This document shows positions 34,023 to 43,674 of a stretch of DNA of 52,600 bases, piece by piece. Under the pieces are notes generated by a model. It did no database searches. It had not been told where the DNA came from and was given only the letters and a program-made list of their open reading frames with translations. A program made the position numbers and the translations under genes. Source of the stretch: an uncultured Prevotellaceae bacterium (GTDB taxonomy: Bacteria; Bacteroidota; Bacteroidia; Bacteroidales; Bacteroidaceae); assembly GCA_902770195.1 (NCBI GenBank), contig CACXSA010000024.1:1-52600 (forward strand), in the 5' to 3' direction. Position 1 is the first letter of the stretch. Every line of letters starts with the position of its first letter.

Positions 34023-35374
34023 AGTGATGGAGCCTTGAAGTAATTTTCCAGTTTCTTCAGGTTTTGTTCGTGGCTGAATACCATAACACTATCACCTGCT
34101 TCAATACGGGTGTTTCCATTGACGAGAATACCTTCTTCGTTGCGAACCAGTCCACCGATAGTTACACCGAAGGGTAGTCCTAAGTCCTTTACAGCTTTCT
34201 TGGTAACCTTGGAATCCTTGGCAGCCACAAATTCTGCCACGTCGGAATCGACCATCATCAGGCAACGGACATTGGTTACATCGGCATCCAGCATCATTTG
34301 GTAGATATGACCTGCAGCCAGTGTCTTCTTGTTGATGATAGTACCGATGTCCAGACTTTCTGCCATCCCCACATAGTCCAGGTTCTCCACCATGGCGATG
34401 GTTTTGCGGACACCCAGACGTTTGGCTGTCAGACAAGCCAGGATATTTGTCTCTGTATTCTGAGTGAGAGCTACGAAAGCCTGTGTATGCTGGATACCTT
34501 CCTCTTGAAGCAGTCCTAAGTCACGTCCGTCGCCATGTATCACCATCGTATCTACGTCGCTCAGCAGTTCGTTTAATGTCTCACAACGTAACTCGTCAAT
34601 CTCTATGATCTTCAGGTTCATGTAGTCGGGAGCCGTCTTGGCCACTCGAACGGAAGTCTTTCCACCTCCCATGATGATAACGTTCTTTACGTCTGCATAA
34701 TGCTCCTTGCCTGATATCTTGCGGATATAGGGGATATATTCGCGGGTGGTCATGAAATAGGCGATATCGTTGACACGCAATTCATCATTACCACTGGGTA
34801 TCAGAGTGTCGTCATTGCGCTTGATGGCAACGATATGGTAGGGATCGTCAGGTCCGCAAAGCTCCTTCAGCGGTTGGTTTAGTATCTCACAGGTTTCCCG
34901 CAGTTTGATGCCTAGCATCACCAAAGCACCTCCGTGAACATCCCAACGCTGGCGTACCCACGACATTTTTAGTCCATTGGTGATATCGATAGCTGCCAGT
35001 ACCTCAGGATAAATGAGTGAATTGATGCCCATCTCTTCAAAGAATTTTTTCTGCTGAGGGGCCAGGTATTCGATATTGTCAATGCGGGCAACAGTTTTCT
35101 TGGCCCCTAGCGCATGAGCTATCATGCAGGCTGTCATGTTACGACTCTCATCGGTTGTAACTCCCACAAAAAGGTCAGCATGCTCTATGCCTGCCTCTTT
35201 TAAGGTCTGTATACTGGTGGGCGAACCGTGAAGCGTCATGATATCATAACGACTGTCCAGTCCTGCCAGTCGTTCTATGTAGTCGTCTATCAAGACACAG
35301 TCCTGATGGTCTCTCGACAGCAATTTTGCCAGGTGAGTACCTACTGCACCTGCACCACCAATGATTATCTTCAT
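34016..35374 (-). CDS. trkA: Trk system potassium transport protein TrkA
   Basis: A 452-residue cytoplasmic subunit that binds NAD(H)/ATP and gates TrkH. It has two tandem RCK units: the first Rossmann motif [17 protein letters not shown] (2-18), a C-terminal RCK_C part, then [15 protein letters not shown] (about 230-244) and a second RCK_C ending near residue 450. The start codon overlaps the dxs stop by four bases (ATGA). Confidence 0.94.
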   Translation of the reverse strand: MKIIIGGAGAVGTHLAKLLSRDHQDCVLIDDYIERLAGLDSRYDIMTLHGSPTSIQTLKEAGIEHADLFVGVTTDESRNMTACMIAHALGAKKTVARIDNIEYLAPQQKKFFEEMGINSLIYPEVLAAIDITNGLKMSWVRQRWDVHGGALVMLGIKLRETCEILNQPLKELCGPDDPYHIVAIKRNDDTLIPSGNDELRVNDIAYFMTTREYIPYIRKISGKEHYADVKNVIIMGGGKTSVRVAKTAPDYMNLKIIEIDELRCETLNELLSDVDTMVIHGDGRDLGLLQEEGIQHTQAFVALTQNTETNILACLTAKRLGVRKTIAMVENLDYVGMAESLDIGTIINKKTLAAGHIYQMMLDADVTNVRCLMMVDSDVAEFVAAKDSKVTKKAVKDLGLPFGVTIGGLVRNEEGILVNGNTRIEAGDSVMVFSHEQNLKKLENYFKAPSLW

Positions 35375-37236
35375 AGCAGTCCGAGTATCGTTTTTTTGAT
35401 GTTGTCGGTGTCAATGCCCACTATCTTTTGGAGTTCCTCCACCGTGCCATGTTCTACAAACTGGTCTGGCAGACCCAGACGTTTGACAACGGGCGAGTAT
35501 CCGTGGTCACTCATCCATTCAAGAACAGCAGATCCCATGCCTCCTTGGACTACACCATTTTCCACCGTGACAATCTTTTGGAACTTAGTGGCCACTTCGT
35601 GGAGGATGTTTTCGTCAAGGGGCTTCAGGAATCGCATGTCGTAATGGGCGGCTCCAGTGGCTTCAGCAGCTTCACCGGCATTGTTGCCAATGGCTCCTAT
35701 GGAGAGCACGGCAACACCTGTTCCGTCGCGCAACTTACGACCTGTTCCTACTTTGATTTCCTCAAAGGGGCAACGCCAGTCGAGCAATACTCCTCCACCA
35801 CGAGGATAGCGGATGATGAAAGGTCCTTTGTCAGGCAATTGGGCGGTGTACATGAGTCTTCGTAACTCGTGTTCGTCCATCGGAGAACAGATGGTCAGAT
35901 TAGGAATCACACGCAGGGAAGCCATATCAAAGGCACCGTGATGGGTAGGACCATCTTCGCCCACCAGACCTGCACGATCCCAGCAGAATACCACATTCAG
36001 GTTGAGCAGGGCCACATCGTGGATGATGTTATCGTAGGCACGTTGGGCAAAAGCACTATAGATGTTGCAGAAAGGCAGTAGCCCGTCTTTTGCCATACCT
36101 CCTGAGAAGGTGACGGCATGTCCCTCGGCAATACCTACGTCAAAGGTGCGTTCAGGCATGGCCTTCATCATGATATTCATGGAACATCCTGTGGGCATAG
36201 CAGGTGTGACACCTACTATCTTCGGATTTTGCTCAGCCAGCTCCAAAAGGGTATGTCCAAAGACATCCTGAAACTTCTGAGGCTTGTTGGGGTCATTGTC
36301 AACCAAGCGTTCACCCGTCTCTGGATCAAACTTGCCTGGTGCATGCCATGTGGTGACATCTTTCTCAGCAGGGGCATAGCCGTGACCTTTTTGGGTGTGC
36401 AGGTGGAGCAGCTTAGGACCTGGCATGTCCTTGATGGCTCGCAGGATGCGAACCAGTTCCTTGATGTTATGTCCGTCGAAAGGTCCGAAATAGCGAATGT
36501 CCATGCCGTCAAAGATGTTCCGCTGTTGGGCAATAGCACTCTTGATGGCATTCGATAGGCGTTGGATGCCCTTCTTCCGGTCGTCTGTCATCATCCCCTT
36601 GCTATATAGCCAACGGGTGGTACGAAACTTGATGGCGTTATAGGTCTTATTGGTATTCAGTCCCAACAGATATTGTTTCATGCCACCAACGGAACGGTCG
36701 ATGGACATGTTGTTGTCGTTAAGGATAATCAACAGGTTATTGGGGCTTGACGATACATTATTCAATCCCTCGAAAGCCAGACCGCCACTCATCGCACCAT
36801 CGCCAATGACGGCTACGACATGACGGCTGTCATGATGCTCCAGTTTAGCAGCAACAGCCATACCCAAGGCAGCCGAGATACTGTTGGAGGCATGTCCGCA
36901 GGCAAAGGTGTCATACTCGCTCTCCATCGGAGAGGGGAAGGGACGAATACCACCCAGTTTGCGGTTTGTGCAGAACTGTTCGCGACGACCTGTCAGAATT
37001 TTGTGCCCATAGGCTTGATGACCTACATCCCATACGATGCGATCCTCCGGGGTGTTATAGACATAATGCAGGGCTACCGTGATTTCGGCTACGCCAAGGC
37101 TGGATGCCAAATGACCAGGGTTGACAGATAACTCTTTCACGATATCTTCGCGTAACTCTTGACAAACCTCAGGCAGTTGATCAACACTCAACTTTCGTAA
37201 ATCTGAAGGATATTTTATTTGGGTTAACAATCCCAT
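35371..37236 (-). CDS. dxs: 1-deoxy-D-xylulose-5-phosphate synthase
   Basis: A 621-residue thiamine diphosphate enzyme condensing pyruvate and glyceraldehyde 3-phosphate, the first step of the MEP isoprenoid pathway. Motifs: [17 protein letters not shown], the TPP motif [16 protein letters not shown] (about 150-165), the transketolase pyrimidine domain with [28 protein letters not shown], and the C-terminal domain. A TTG at 37251 opens the frame, but ATG 37236 gives the usual N-terminus. It heads the operon with trkA and trkH; no pathway link is obvious. Confidence 0.96.
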   Translation of the reverse strand: MGLLTQIKYPSDLRKLSVDQLPEVCQELREDIVKELSVNPGHLASSLGVAEITVALHYVYNTPEDRIVWDVGHQAYGHKILTGRREQFCTNRKLGGIRPFPSPMESEYDTFACGHASNSISAALGMAVAAKLEHHDSRHVVAVIGDGAMSGGLAFEGLNNVSSSPNNLLIILNDNNMSIDRSVGGMKQYLLGLNTNKTYNAIKFRTTRWLYSKGMMTDDRKKGIQRLSNAIKSAIAQQRNIFDGMDIRYFGPFDGHNIKELVRILRAIKDMPGPKLLHLHTQKGHGYAPAEKDVTTWHAPGKFDPETGERLVDNDPNKPQKFQDVFGHTLLELAEQNPKIVGVTPAMPTGCSMNIMMKAMPERTFDVGIAEGHAVTFSGGMAKDGLLPFCNIYSAFAQRAYDNIIHDVALLNLNVVFCWDRAGLVGEDGPTHHGAFDMASLRVIPNLTICSPMDEHELRRLMYTAQLPDKGPFIIRYPRGGGVLLDWRCPFEEIKVGTGRKLRDGTGVAVLSIGAIGNNAGEAAEATGAAHYDMRFLKPLDENILHEVATKFQKIVTVENGVVQGGMGSAVLEWMSDHGYSPVVKRLGLPDQFVEHGTVEELQKIVGIDTDNIKKTILGLL

Positions 37237-37276
37237 TTCTGATGCTTCCAAGATAATTTTATATTAAAATTCGATG

Positions 37277-37284
37277 CAAAGATA
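37277..37284 (-). promoter_or_regulatory. -7 box (TATCTTTG) for the dxs operon
   Basis: Minus-strand TATCTTTGCA, 40 bases before the dxs start; divergent from the box at 37348. Confidence 0.65.
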
Positions 37285-37347
37285 CGGTAAATCGGTTAAA
37301 CTGCAAAATAAAATCATAAAATCCTTGCATTTTACATAAAAACTTTA

Positions 37348-37355
37348 TAAATTTG
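37348..37355 (+). promoter_or_regulatory. -7 box (TAAATTTG) for the lipoate ligase/glycine cleavage operon
   Basis: TAAATTTGCAC, 36 bases before ATG 37392. The remaining leader is about 30 bases, too short for a glycine riboswitch. Confidence 0.6.
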
Positions 37356-37391
37356 CACAAATTCTGAAAAAGATAACACTTAAAACGCCCC

Positions 37392-38102
37392 ATGTTATAT
37401 ATCAACTTGCCTGATGCACAAAAGGTCAGAAACCTGTCGTTTTATCTGGCCATGGAGGAGTATGTGGCTCGCCATGTGGATTTGGACGACGGCTTCTTTA
37501 TGTGGCAAGTGGAACCAAGTGTCATCTTCGGACGCAACCAGGTGGTGGACAATGAGGTGAACATGACCTATTGTCGGACTCACCATATTATGGTGTATCG
37601 TCGAAAGAGTGGAGGAGGCTGTGTATATGCCGATAGCGATAATGTTATGTTGTCGTATGTCTCTAAAGGCGACTCTGTAGGACAGGCTTTCAACCGTTTT
37701 GTCCAAATGATGTTGCTTGTGTTGCGACGCATGGGCGTTGAGGCTGTAGGTACCCACCATAATGATATTTTAATAGGTGGGAAAAAGGTGAGTGGAACAG
37801 CTTGCTATCATCTTGACGGGCGTAATATCGTGCACGGCACATTGCTCTACGACACCAATATGGAGCATATGTTGCAATCTATCACCCCCAGTCAGGAAAA
37901 GCTTCAGTCAAAGGGGATTCAAAGTGTTCGTCAGCGTATCACATTGCTGAAAGATCACGTCAGCCTCTCGCTGGAAGAAGTGAAAACGATTATCCGCCAG
38001 ACGCTTTGTAATGGGGAGCAGACCCTTACAGGCAAAGAAGTGGCAGAGATTGAACAGTTAGAACAAGATTATCTGCGCAAGGAATTTATCAATAAACTAT
38101 AA
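37392..38102 (+). CDS. lipoate-protein ligase A family enzyme (catalytic domain)
   Basis: A 236-residue biotin/lipoyl-ligase fold protein that would attach lipoate to GcvH. The lipoate-binding motif RRKSGGGCVY lies at 70-79, and DILIGGKKVSGTA with the catalytic lysine region follows near 125-137. It lacks the accessory C-terminal domain of E. coli LplA, ending instead with a short helical tail. It sits 3 bases before gcvT, as the first gene of the glycine cleavage operon, so its dedicated substrate is very likely the H protein. An octanoyl/lipoyl transferase of the LipM/LipL kind is an alternative. Confidence 0.85.
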   Translation: MLYINLPDAQKVRNLSFYLAMEEYVARHVDLDDGFFMWQVEPSVIFGRNQVVDNEVNMTYCRTHHIMVYRRKSGGGCVYADSDNVMLSYVSKGDSVGQAFNRFVQMMLLVLRRMGVEAVGTHHNDILIGGKKVSGTACYHLDGRNIVHGTLLYDTNMEHMLQSITPSQEKLQSKGIQSVRQRITLLKDHVSLSLEEVKTIIRQTLCNGEQTLTGKEVAEIEQLEQDYLRKEFINKL

Positions 38103-38105
38103 CAA

Positions 38106-39185
38106 ATGGAAAATAAAAAGACCTGTCTTTATGACAAACACGTGGCATTAGGTGCTCTGATATCTCCTTTCGGAGGTTTCGACATGCCTATCCAGTATTC
38201 TAATATTGTAGATGAACATCAGACTGTACGCCAGGCATGTGGTGTTTTTGATGTCAGTCACATGGGTGAGGTGCTTATCAGTGGTCCTGATGCTGAGCGT
38301 TATGTAAACCATATCTTTACGAACGATGTCAGGGAGATGCCTGTAGGCAAGATTCTCTATGGCATGATGTGCTATGAGCATGGTGGTGTCGTAGATGATT
38401 TGCTCGTTTATAAGATGGCATCAGACTGTTTCTTCCTCGTTATCAATGCATCGAACATAGACAAGGACTGGGCATGGATACAGGAGCAGGCTAAAGGCTA
38501 TGACGTGCAGTTGGAACATCAAAGTGACCAATATGGCGAACTGGCCATTCAGGGTCCCGAAGCTGAGGCTGTGATGGAGGAAGTGCTAGGTTTGGAATGC
38601 AAGGAACTGGTGTTCTATACCTTCAAGACCATAGGTAAGGTAATCGTTTCCCGCACAGGATACACTGGTGAGGATGGTTTTGAGGTCTATGCCGATGCAG
38701 CCTATATCAACGAATGTTGGGACAAACTGATGGCTTCAGGCCGTTGCAAGCCCTGCGGACTGGGTTGTCGTGATACCCTTCGCTTTGAGGTTGGTTTGCC
38801 ACTCTATGGTGATGAGCTGTCAGAGGATATTACTCCTATCATGGCAGGACTGGGTATCTTTGTCAAACTCGACAAAGGCGAGTTTATCGGTAAGGAAGCC
38901 TTGGCCAAGCAGAAAGCAGAAGGTGCACCTAAGAAATTGGTGGGCATTGAGCTGTCTGACAAGGCAATACCTCGTCATGGCTATGCCGTGTTGAAGGACG
39001 GCCAACCTATTGGTGAGGTGACAACAGGCTATCATACCATCTCTACGGATAAGAGTGTTTGTATGGCATTGGTAGATGCTGCCTATGCATCGTTGGGTAC
39101 AGAGGTGGAAATCCAGATTCGCAAGAAAACGTTCCCAGGAACTGTTTGTAAGAAGAAATTCTACGACAAACATTACAAAAAATAA
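38106..39185 (+). CDS. gcvT: aminomethyltransferase (glycine cleavage T protein)
   Basis: A 359-residue enzyme that transfers the methylene group from aminomethyl-lipoyl GcvH to tetrahydrofolate and releases ammonia. Diagnostic segments: HVALGALISPFGGFDMPIQY, FDVSHMGEVLISGPDA, RTGYTGEDGFEVY and GCRDTLRFEVGLPLYGDEL, with GEVTTGYHTISTDKSVCMALV in the C-terminal barrel. Followed by gcvH after 36 bases. Confidence 0.96.
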   Translation: MENKKTCLYDKHVALGALISPFGGFDMPIQYSNIVDEHQTVRQACGVFDVSHMGEVLISGPDAERYVNHIFTNDVREMPVGKILYGMMCYEHGGVVDDLLVYKMASDCFFLVINASNIDKDWAWIQEQAKGYDVQLEHQSDQYGELAIQGPEAEAVMEEVLGLECKELVFYTFKTIGKVIVSRTGYTGEDGFEVYADAAYINECWDKLMASGRCKPCGLGCRDTLRFEVGLPLYGDELSEDITPIMAGLGIFVKLDKGEFIGKEALAKQKAEGAPKKLVGIELSDKAIPRHGYAVLKDGQPIGEVTTGYHTISTDKSVCMALVDAAYASLGTEVEIQIRKKTFPGTVCKKKFYDKHYKK

Positions 39186-39221
39186 AGATTATAATCAATA
39201 ACAAATAAAAAAATAAGAACT

Positions 39222-39602
39222 ATGGCAAAAGTTTTAGAAGGACTCTATTATGCTGAGTCACACGAGTATGTAAAAGTAGAAGGCAACATCGGTTATGTGG
39301 GTATTACAGACTATGCACAGCATGCACTGGGCAATGTGGTCTATGTGGATATGCCTGATGTTGACGATGAGGTAACAGCCGGAGAGGAGTTTGGTGCTGT
39401 GGAGAGTGTAAAGGCTGCTTCCGACCTGATTTCTCCTGTATCTGGTGTTGTCATCGAAGTCAACGAGACTTTGGAAGATGAGCCCGAAAAGATTAACGCC
39501 GATGCCTATGAGAACTGGATTATCAAGGTGGAGTTGTCTGATAAGAGTGAGTTAGAGAACCTGATGGATGCAAAGGCTTATACTGCTTTTTGTGAGAAGT
39601 AA
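39222..39602 (+). CDS. gcvH: glycine cleavage system H protein
   Basis: A 126-residue lipoyl carrier that shuttles the aminomethyl group among P, T and L proteins. The lipoylated lysine is Lys64 in AVESVKAASDL; HEYVKVEGNIGYVGITDYAQ at the N-terminus is typical of the family. Length is normal. Confidence 0.97.
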   Translation: MAKVLEGLYYAESHEYVKVEGNIGYVGITDYAQHALGNVVYVDMPDVDDEVTAGEEFGAVESVKAASDLISPVSGVVIEVNETLEDEPEKINADAYENWIIKVELSDKSELENLMDAKAYTAFCEK

Positions 39603-39640
39603 AAAAGAGTCTTAATATTAGTTCAATAGAGTAAGAATCA

Positions 39641-40954
39641 ATGTTCAAGTATTTTCCCCATACTGACAACGACCTGCAGGCGATGTTGGAAAAGGTGGGT
39701 GTGAAGTCGCTCGACGAGCTCTTCTCGGAAATTCCGGAGAGCATTCGTTTCCGTGGTGATTACGACCTGCCCTTGAGTGCCAGCGAGATGGAGGTGCGTC
39801 AGGCTTTCCAGTTGTTAGGTTCCAGGAATAGCCAGTTAACCTGCTTTGCAGGCATGGGTGTCTATGACCATTACACCCCCTCTGCGATACCCAGTTTGCT
39901 GTCGCGCTCCGAGTTCCTGACGAGTTATACGCCGTATCAGGCAGAGATATCGCAGGGCACGTTGCATTACATCTTCGAATACCAGTCGATGATGGCGGAA
40001 CTGACAGGAATGGACGTTTCCAATGCCTCGATGTATGATGGTTCGACAGCTACTGCTGAGGCGATGATGATGGCTGTAGCAGCAGGAAAGAAGCAGAACA
40101 AAGTGCTCGTTACGGGAGCTTCCAATCCCTTGACTTTTCAAGTGCTGAGAACCTATGCCCTGCATCAGGGCATTGAGTTGGAATCGTTGCCTGTCAGGAA
40201 CGGCGTTACCTGTCTGGACGATGTCAAAGAGCGTTTGGCACAAGGAGGTGTAGCTGGTGTTATTGTTCAGCAGCCAAACGTCTATGGCATCGTAGAGGAC
40301 TTTACAGGTTTCGCTGAGGCTTGCCACGAGCAGAAGGCCTTGTTTATCATGGATAGTGTTGCTGCCGACTTGGCAGTATTGAAGACGCCTGGTGAGTGGG
40401 GTGCTGATATTGCTGTGGGCGACGGTCAGTCGTTGGGCATTCCTATGGCTTTTGGCGGACCGTATGTAGGCTATATGTGCTGTACAGAGAAGTTGATTCG
40501 CAAGATGCCGGGTCGTATTGTCGGCAAGACGCTCGATAACCGTGGACAGCGTGCCTTTGTACTGACACTCCAGGCTCGCGAGCAGCATATCCGCAGACAG
40601 AAGGCTACGTCGAATATTTGTTCCAACCAGTCGCTGATGGCTTTGCATGCCACGATGTATATGGCACTTATGGGACCTCAGGGACTGCGTGAGGCTGCTG
40701 AGCTGAGCTATGGTGGAGCGCACTATCTGTGTGATGAGCTGTTGAAGACAGGACGTTTCCAGTTGGGTTACGACCAGCCTTTCTTCAATGAGTTCTATGT
40801 GAAATACGATGGTGACAGCAAGACCTTATACCAGCGTTTCATTGAAGCTGGCATCTTGGGTGGTGTCTGCTTCGAGGAAGGCTTCCTTTTCGCTGTCACA
40901 GAGAAGCGTACGAAGGAAGAAATTGATAACCTTGTAAAGATTGCAGCCTTATGA
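39641..40954 (+). CDS. gcvPA: glycine dehydrogenase (decarboxylating) subunit 1
   Basis: A 437-residue N-terminal half of the split P protein. Typical segments are [63 protein letters not shown] and [16 protein letters not shown]. It forms the pyridoxal-phosphate enzyme with GcvPB. Its TGA stop overlaps an ATG (ATGA at 40951), but that ATG leads to an immediate stop; see gcvPB. Confidence 0.95.
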   Translation: [437 protein letters not shown]

Positions 40955-40961
40955 ATATTTG

Positions 40962-40993
40962 AAGCCCCTTGATAAGGGGCTGGCTTAAGCCAG
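40962..40993. repeat. paired palindromes in the gcvPA-gcvPB junction, possible small insertion
   Basis: GCCCCTT at 40964-40970 pairs with AAGGGGC at 40974-40980, and CTGGCTTAAGCCAG at 40980-40993 is a perfect palindrome. AAGCC occurs at 40962-40966 and again at 40987-40991, 25 bases apart. Removing 25 bases joins ATATTTGAAGCC to AGGGATTCTCGT and restores a GcvPB-like N-terminal string (IFEARDSRRGYSL). Confidence 0.5.
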
Positions 40994-41042
40994 GGATTCT
41001 CGTAGAGGCTACAGTCTGCCTCGTAACACGTATGCTCACAAG

Positions 41043-42359
41043 TTGAGCGAATTGCCTGCAAAGCTCTGTCGTCAAGAAGCAGCCCAGCTTCCTGAATGCG
41101 ACGAGATGACGGTGGTGCGCCACTATACCAATCTTTCGCAGAACAATTTCGGTGTCGATAATGGGTTCTATCCCCTGGGCTCTTGCACCATGAAGTATAA
41201 TCCTAAGATTAACGAGGAGATGGCTGCCCTGCCAGTTTTCCAGAATCTTCATCCTTTGCAGCCTGCCCATACGGTGGAAGGTGCCCGTGCGGCTATTGCA
41301 TACCTGGAGCGTTCGTTGTGTAAACTGACAGGACTGGCTCATTTCACCTTTAAGCCTTACGCAGGTGCTCATGGTGAATTGACGGGTCTGATGATTATTG
41401 ACAACTACCATCGCTCAAAGGGTGATTTGCAGCGCAAGAAGGTGATAGTGCCTGATTCTGCTCATGGCACCAATCCTGCCTCTGCCGCTGTCTGTGGCTT
41501 GGAGATTGTTGAGGTGAAATCTACCTCCAATGGACTCGTTGACCTGTCCGATTTGGAAAGACTGGTTAGTGAGGAAGGTCCCAATATTGCAGCCATGATG
41601 ATGACCAATCCCAACACGCTGGGACTGTTTGAATGCCAGATTCCTGAAATTGCCAAGCTCATCCACGATTGCGGCGGACTGATGTATTACGATGGTGCAA
41701 ACCTGAATCCGATGCTGGGAGTGTGCCGTCCTGGCGACATGGGCTTCGATGTGATGCATATCAATCTGCATAAGACCTTCTCGACACCTCATGGTGGAGG
41801 TGGTCCTGGCAGTGGACCCGTGGGCGTTCGTGAGGGCTTGCAGGAGTTCTTCCCTGTAGTGTCGCCCTATCACGGAAACTTTGCTGTGATGTTGCGTGCC
41901 TTGGCTTATATCATCACACTGGGTCGTGACCATGTGAAGGAGGTAGGTCCGTTGGCTACGCTGAATGCCAACTACATCAAAGAGTCGTTGAAGGATGTCT
42001 ATGAACTGCCCATTGAAGGACTCTGCTGTCATGAGTTCGTGTTCGACGGACTGAAGGACAAGTCAACAGGTGTCACCACGATGGATGTGGCAAAGCGCTT
42101 GCTGGACTATGGCTATCATGCCCCCACCATCTATTTCCCGTTGCTGTTCCATGAGTCTCTGATGATTGAACCGACGGAGAATGAGTCACGCGATACGATA
42201 GATGGCTTTATAGCCGTGATGCGTAAGATTGCGGAAGAGGCAAAGAACGATCCGGAATTGGTGAAGTCGGCTCCTCATAACACACCGATTGGACGAGTGG
42301 ACGATGTGCTGGCTGCCAAGCATCCTATTGTGACGTACCGTCAAATGCTGGAAGAGTAA
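41043..42359 (+). CDS. gcvPB: glycine dehydrogenase (decarboxylating) subunit 2, start region damaged
   Basis: The C-terminal half of the split P protein, carrying the pyridoxal phosphate lysine in NLHKTFSTPHGGGGPG (Lys244 counted from TTG 41043) and FKPYAGAHGEL. Homologous sequence extends further upstream in the same frame to 40989 (ARDSRRGYSLPRNTYAHK), but a TAA at 40986 precedes it and no ATG or GTG lies between. The given start is the first TTG; the first in-frame ATG is at 41106. The adjacent palindromic stretch at 40962-40993 may be an insertion that removed the native start. Translation might begin at TTG 41043, whose bases overlap the stop of a four-codon frame from ATG 41032. The rest of the protein is intact, so either a non-standard start is used or the gene was recently damaged. 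Confidence 0.85.
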   Translation: MSELPAKLCRQEAAQLPECDEMTVVRHYTNLSQNNFGVDNGFYPLGSCTMKYNPKINEEMAALPVFQNLHPLQPAHTVEGARAAIAYLERSLCKLTGLAHFTFKPYAGAHGELTGLMIIDNYHRSKGDLQRKKVIVPDSAHGTNPASAAVCGLEIVEVKSTSNGLVDLSDLERLVSEEGPNIAAMMMTNPNTLGLFECQIPEIAKLIHDCGGLMYYDGANLNPMLGVCRPGDMGFDVMHINLHKTFSTPHGGGGPGSGPVGVREGLQEFFPVVSPYHGNFAVMLRALAYIITLGRDHVKEVGPLATLNANYIKESLKDVYELPIEGLCCHEFVFDGLKDKSTGVTTMDVAKRLLDYGYHAPTIYFPLLFHESLMIEPTENESRDTIDGFIAVMRKIAEEAKNDPELVKSAPHNTPIGRVDDVLAAKHPIVTYRQMLEE

Positions 42360-42362
42360 TCA

Positions 42363-42404
42363 TAATTTCTAATTACTAATTTCTAATTACTAATTTCTAA
42401 TTAT
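42363..42404 (+). repeat. three 14-bp (heptamer-period) repeats abutting the lpdA start
   Basis: TAATTTCTAATTAC twice, then TAATTTCTAATTAT, the last copy running into ATG 42403. It fills nearly the whole gcvPB-lpdA gap. Confidence 0.85.
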
Positions 42405-43632
42405 GAATACTGACCTGGTTATAATAGGTGCTGGACCTGGTGGTTACCGCGCCGCTGAATATGCTGCCCACGAGGGTTTGCAGGTGGTCATAGTAGAACA
42501 GGACGAGGTAGGAGGCACCTGCTTGAATCGTGGGTGCATCCCTACCAAGACCTATGTCCACAGTGCTTCGTTTGCTGAGGCTTTCGAGCGCCAGCAACAG
42601 GTAGTAACACAGTTGCGGAGTGGGGTGGAGGCCATCCTCTCGCAGCCAAACATCACGCTTCTCCGCGGGCATGCAACGTTTGTGGATAATCATTCTGTTC
42701 AGGTAAACGGTGAAACGGTAGAGGCTCGTAACATCATCATTGCTACGGGCAGTAGTGCTAAGATGCCTCCTATTGAGGGCATTGACGACCCTCGCGTGAT
42801 GACCAGCACCGAACTGCTTCAACTCAGTCAGCAGCCCAAACGGCTATGCATCATAGGTGCAGGTGTCATTGGTATGGAGTTTGCTTCCGTTTTCCATCGT
42901 TTCGGTACGGAGGTTACGGTTGTGGAATTCCTGAAGGAGTGCTTGCCGATGCTCGATAGTGATGTGGCCAAACGCCTGCGCAAGTTGATGGAGAAGCGAG
43001 GCATCGAGTTTAAGATGAAGACGGCTGTAGAGAATATTGCCGATATCGATGCCGATGCCATCCTGATTGCTACGGGTCGTAAAGCGAATACAGAAGGATT
43101 GAACCTTGAGGCTGCAGGCATTACCTTGGCATCTAATGGTACCATCCCTGTTGACGATAATTACCATTGTGCTGCGAACATCTATGCCATTGGTGATGTC
43201 AATGGTCGCCAGATGCTGGCTCATGCTGCTGAGATGCAGGCTATGAGGGTGGTCAATCAGATAGTTGGAAAAACCGACGGCATCCGTTTCGACATTATGC
43301 CTGCTGCCATCTTTACAGAACCGGAGGCAGCATGTGTGGGCCCTGGTGAAGACCAGCTGAAGGCCGATGGTGTAGCATACCAGTGTCGCAAGTCGTTCTG
43401 GCGAGCCAACGGAAAGGCTTTGGCGATGAACGAGACGGAGGGTCTGCTGAAGCTCTTTACCGATACAGAGGGTCGCCTGTTGGGTTGTCATGCTTTTGGC
43501 GCCCATGCTGCCGATCTTGTTCAGGAAGTGAGTGTGCTGATGTGTCGTGATACCACCATTGCCCAGTTGCGCGATATGGTGCATATCCACCCCACTTTGA
43601 GTGAGGTACTAAAAACAGCAGCTGAGGGTTGA
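42403..43632 (+). CDS. lpdA: dihydrolipoyl dehydrogenase (L protein), compact form
   Basis: A 409-residue flavoprotein disulfide reductase that reoxidises the lipoyl arm of GcvH with NAD+. FAD motif IIGAGPGGYRAAEYA (7-21), redox-active Cys40/Cys45 in GGTCLNRGCIPTK, NAD motif CIIGAGVIGMEFASVF, AIGDV for FAD, and the C-terminal HIHPTLSEV catalytic histidine. It is about 50 residues shorter than typical LpdA; the loss falls mainly in the strands between KMKTAVENI and DADAILIATGR, where the usual beta hairpin is replaced by a short turn. Clustered with gcv genes, so probably dedicated to glycine cleavage. Confidence 0.93.
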   Translation: MNTDLVIIGAGPGGYRAAEYAAHEGLQVVIVEQDEVGGTCLNRGCIPTKTYVHSASFAEAFERQQQVVTQLRSGVEAILSQPNITLLRGHATFVDNHSVQVNGETVEARNIIIATGSSAKMPPIEGIDDPRVMTSTELLQLSQQPKRLCIIGAGVIGMEFASVFHRFGTEVTVVEFLKECLPMLDSDVAKRLRKLMEKRGIEFKMKTAVENIADIDADAILIATGRKANTEGLNLEAAGITLASNGTIPVDDNYHCAANIYAIGDVNGRQMLAHAAEMQAMRVVNQIVGKTDGIRFDIMPAAIFTEPEAACVGPGEDQLKADGVAYQCRKSFWRANGKALAMNETEGLLKLFTDTEGRLLGCHAFGAHAADLVQEVSVLMCRDTTIAQLRDMVHIHPTLSEVLKTAAEG

Positions 43633-43648
43633 TGCTCTCAGCTGCTGT
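43615..43648 (+). terminator. terminator hairpin at the end of the glycine cleavage operon
   Basis: ACAGCAGCTGAG (43615-43626) pairs perfectly with CTCAGCTGCTGT (43637-43648); the lpdA stop codon lies in the loop. T-rich sequence follows. Confidence 0.75.
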
Positions 43649-43674
43649 CCTTATTACTTTTCTGTTGCCTTTAC

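Noticed and set aside
37285-37391. Possible glycine riboswitch upstream of the glycine cleavage operon
   Set aside because: The leader after the promoter is about 30 bases and has no tandem aptamer features.
39836-40723. 295-codon minus-strand open frame
   Set aside because: Antisense to gcvPA; no independent evidence.
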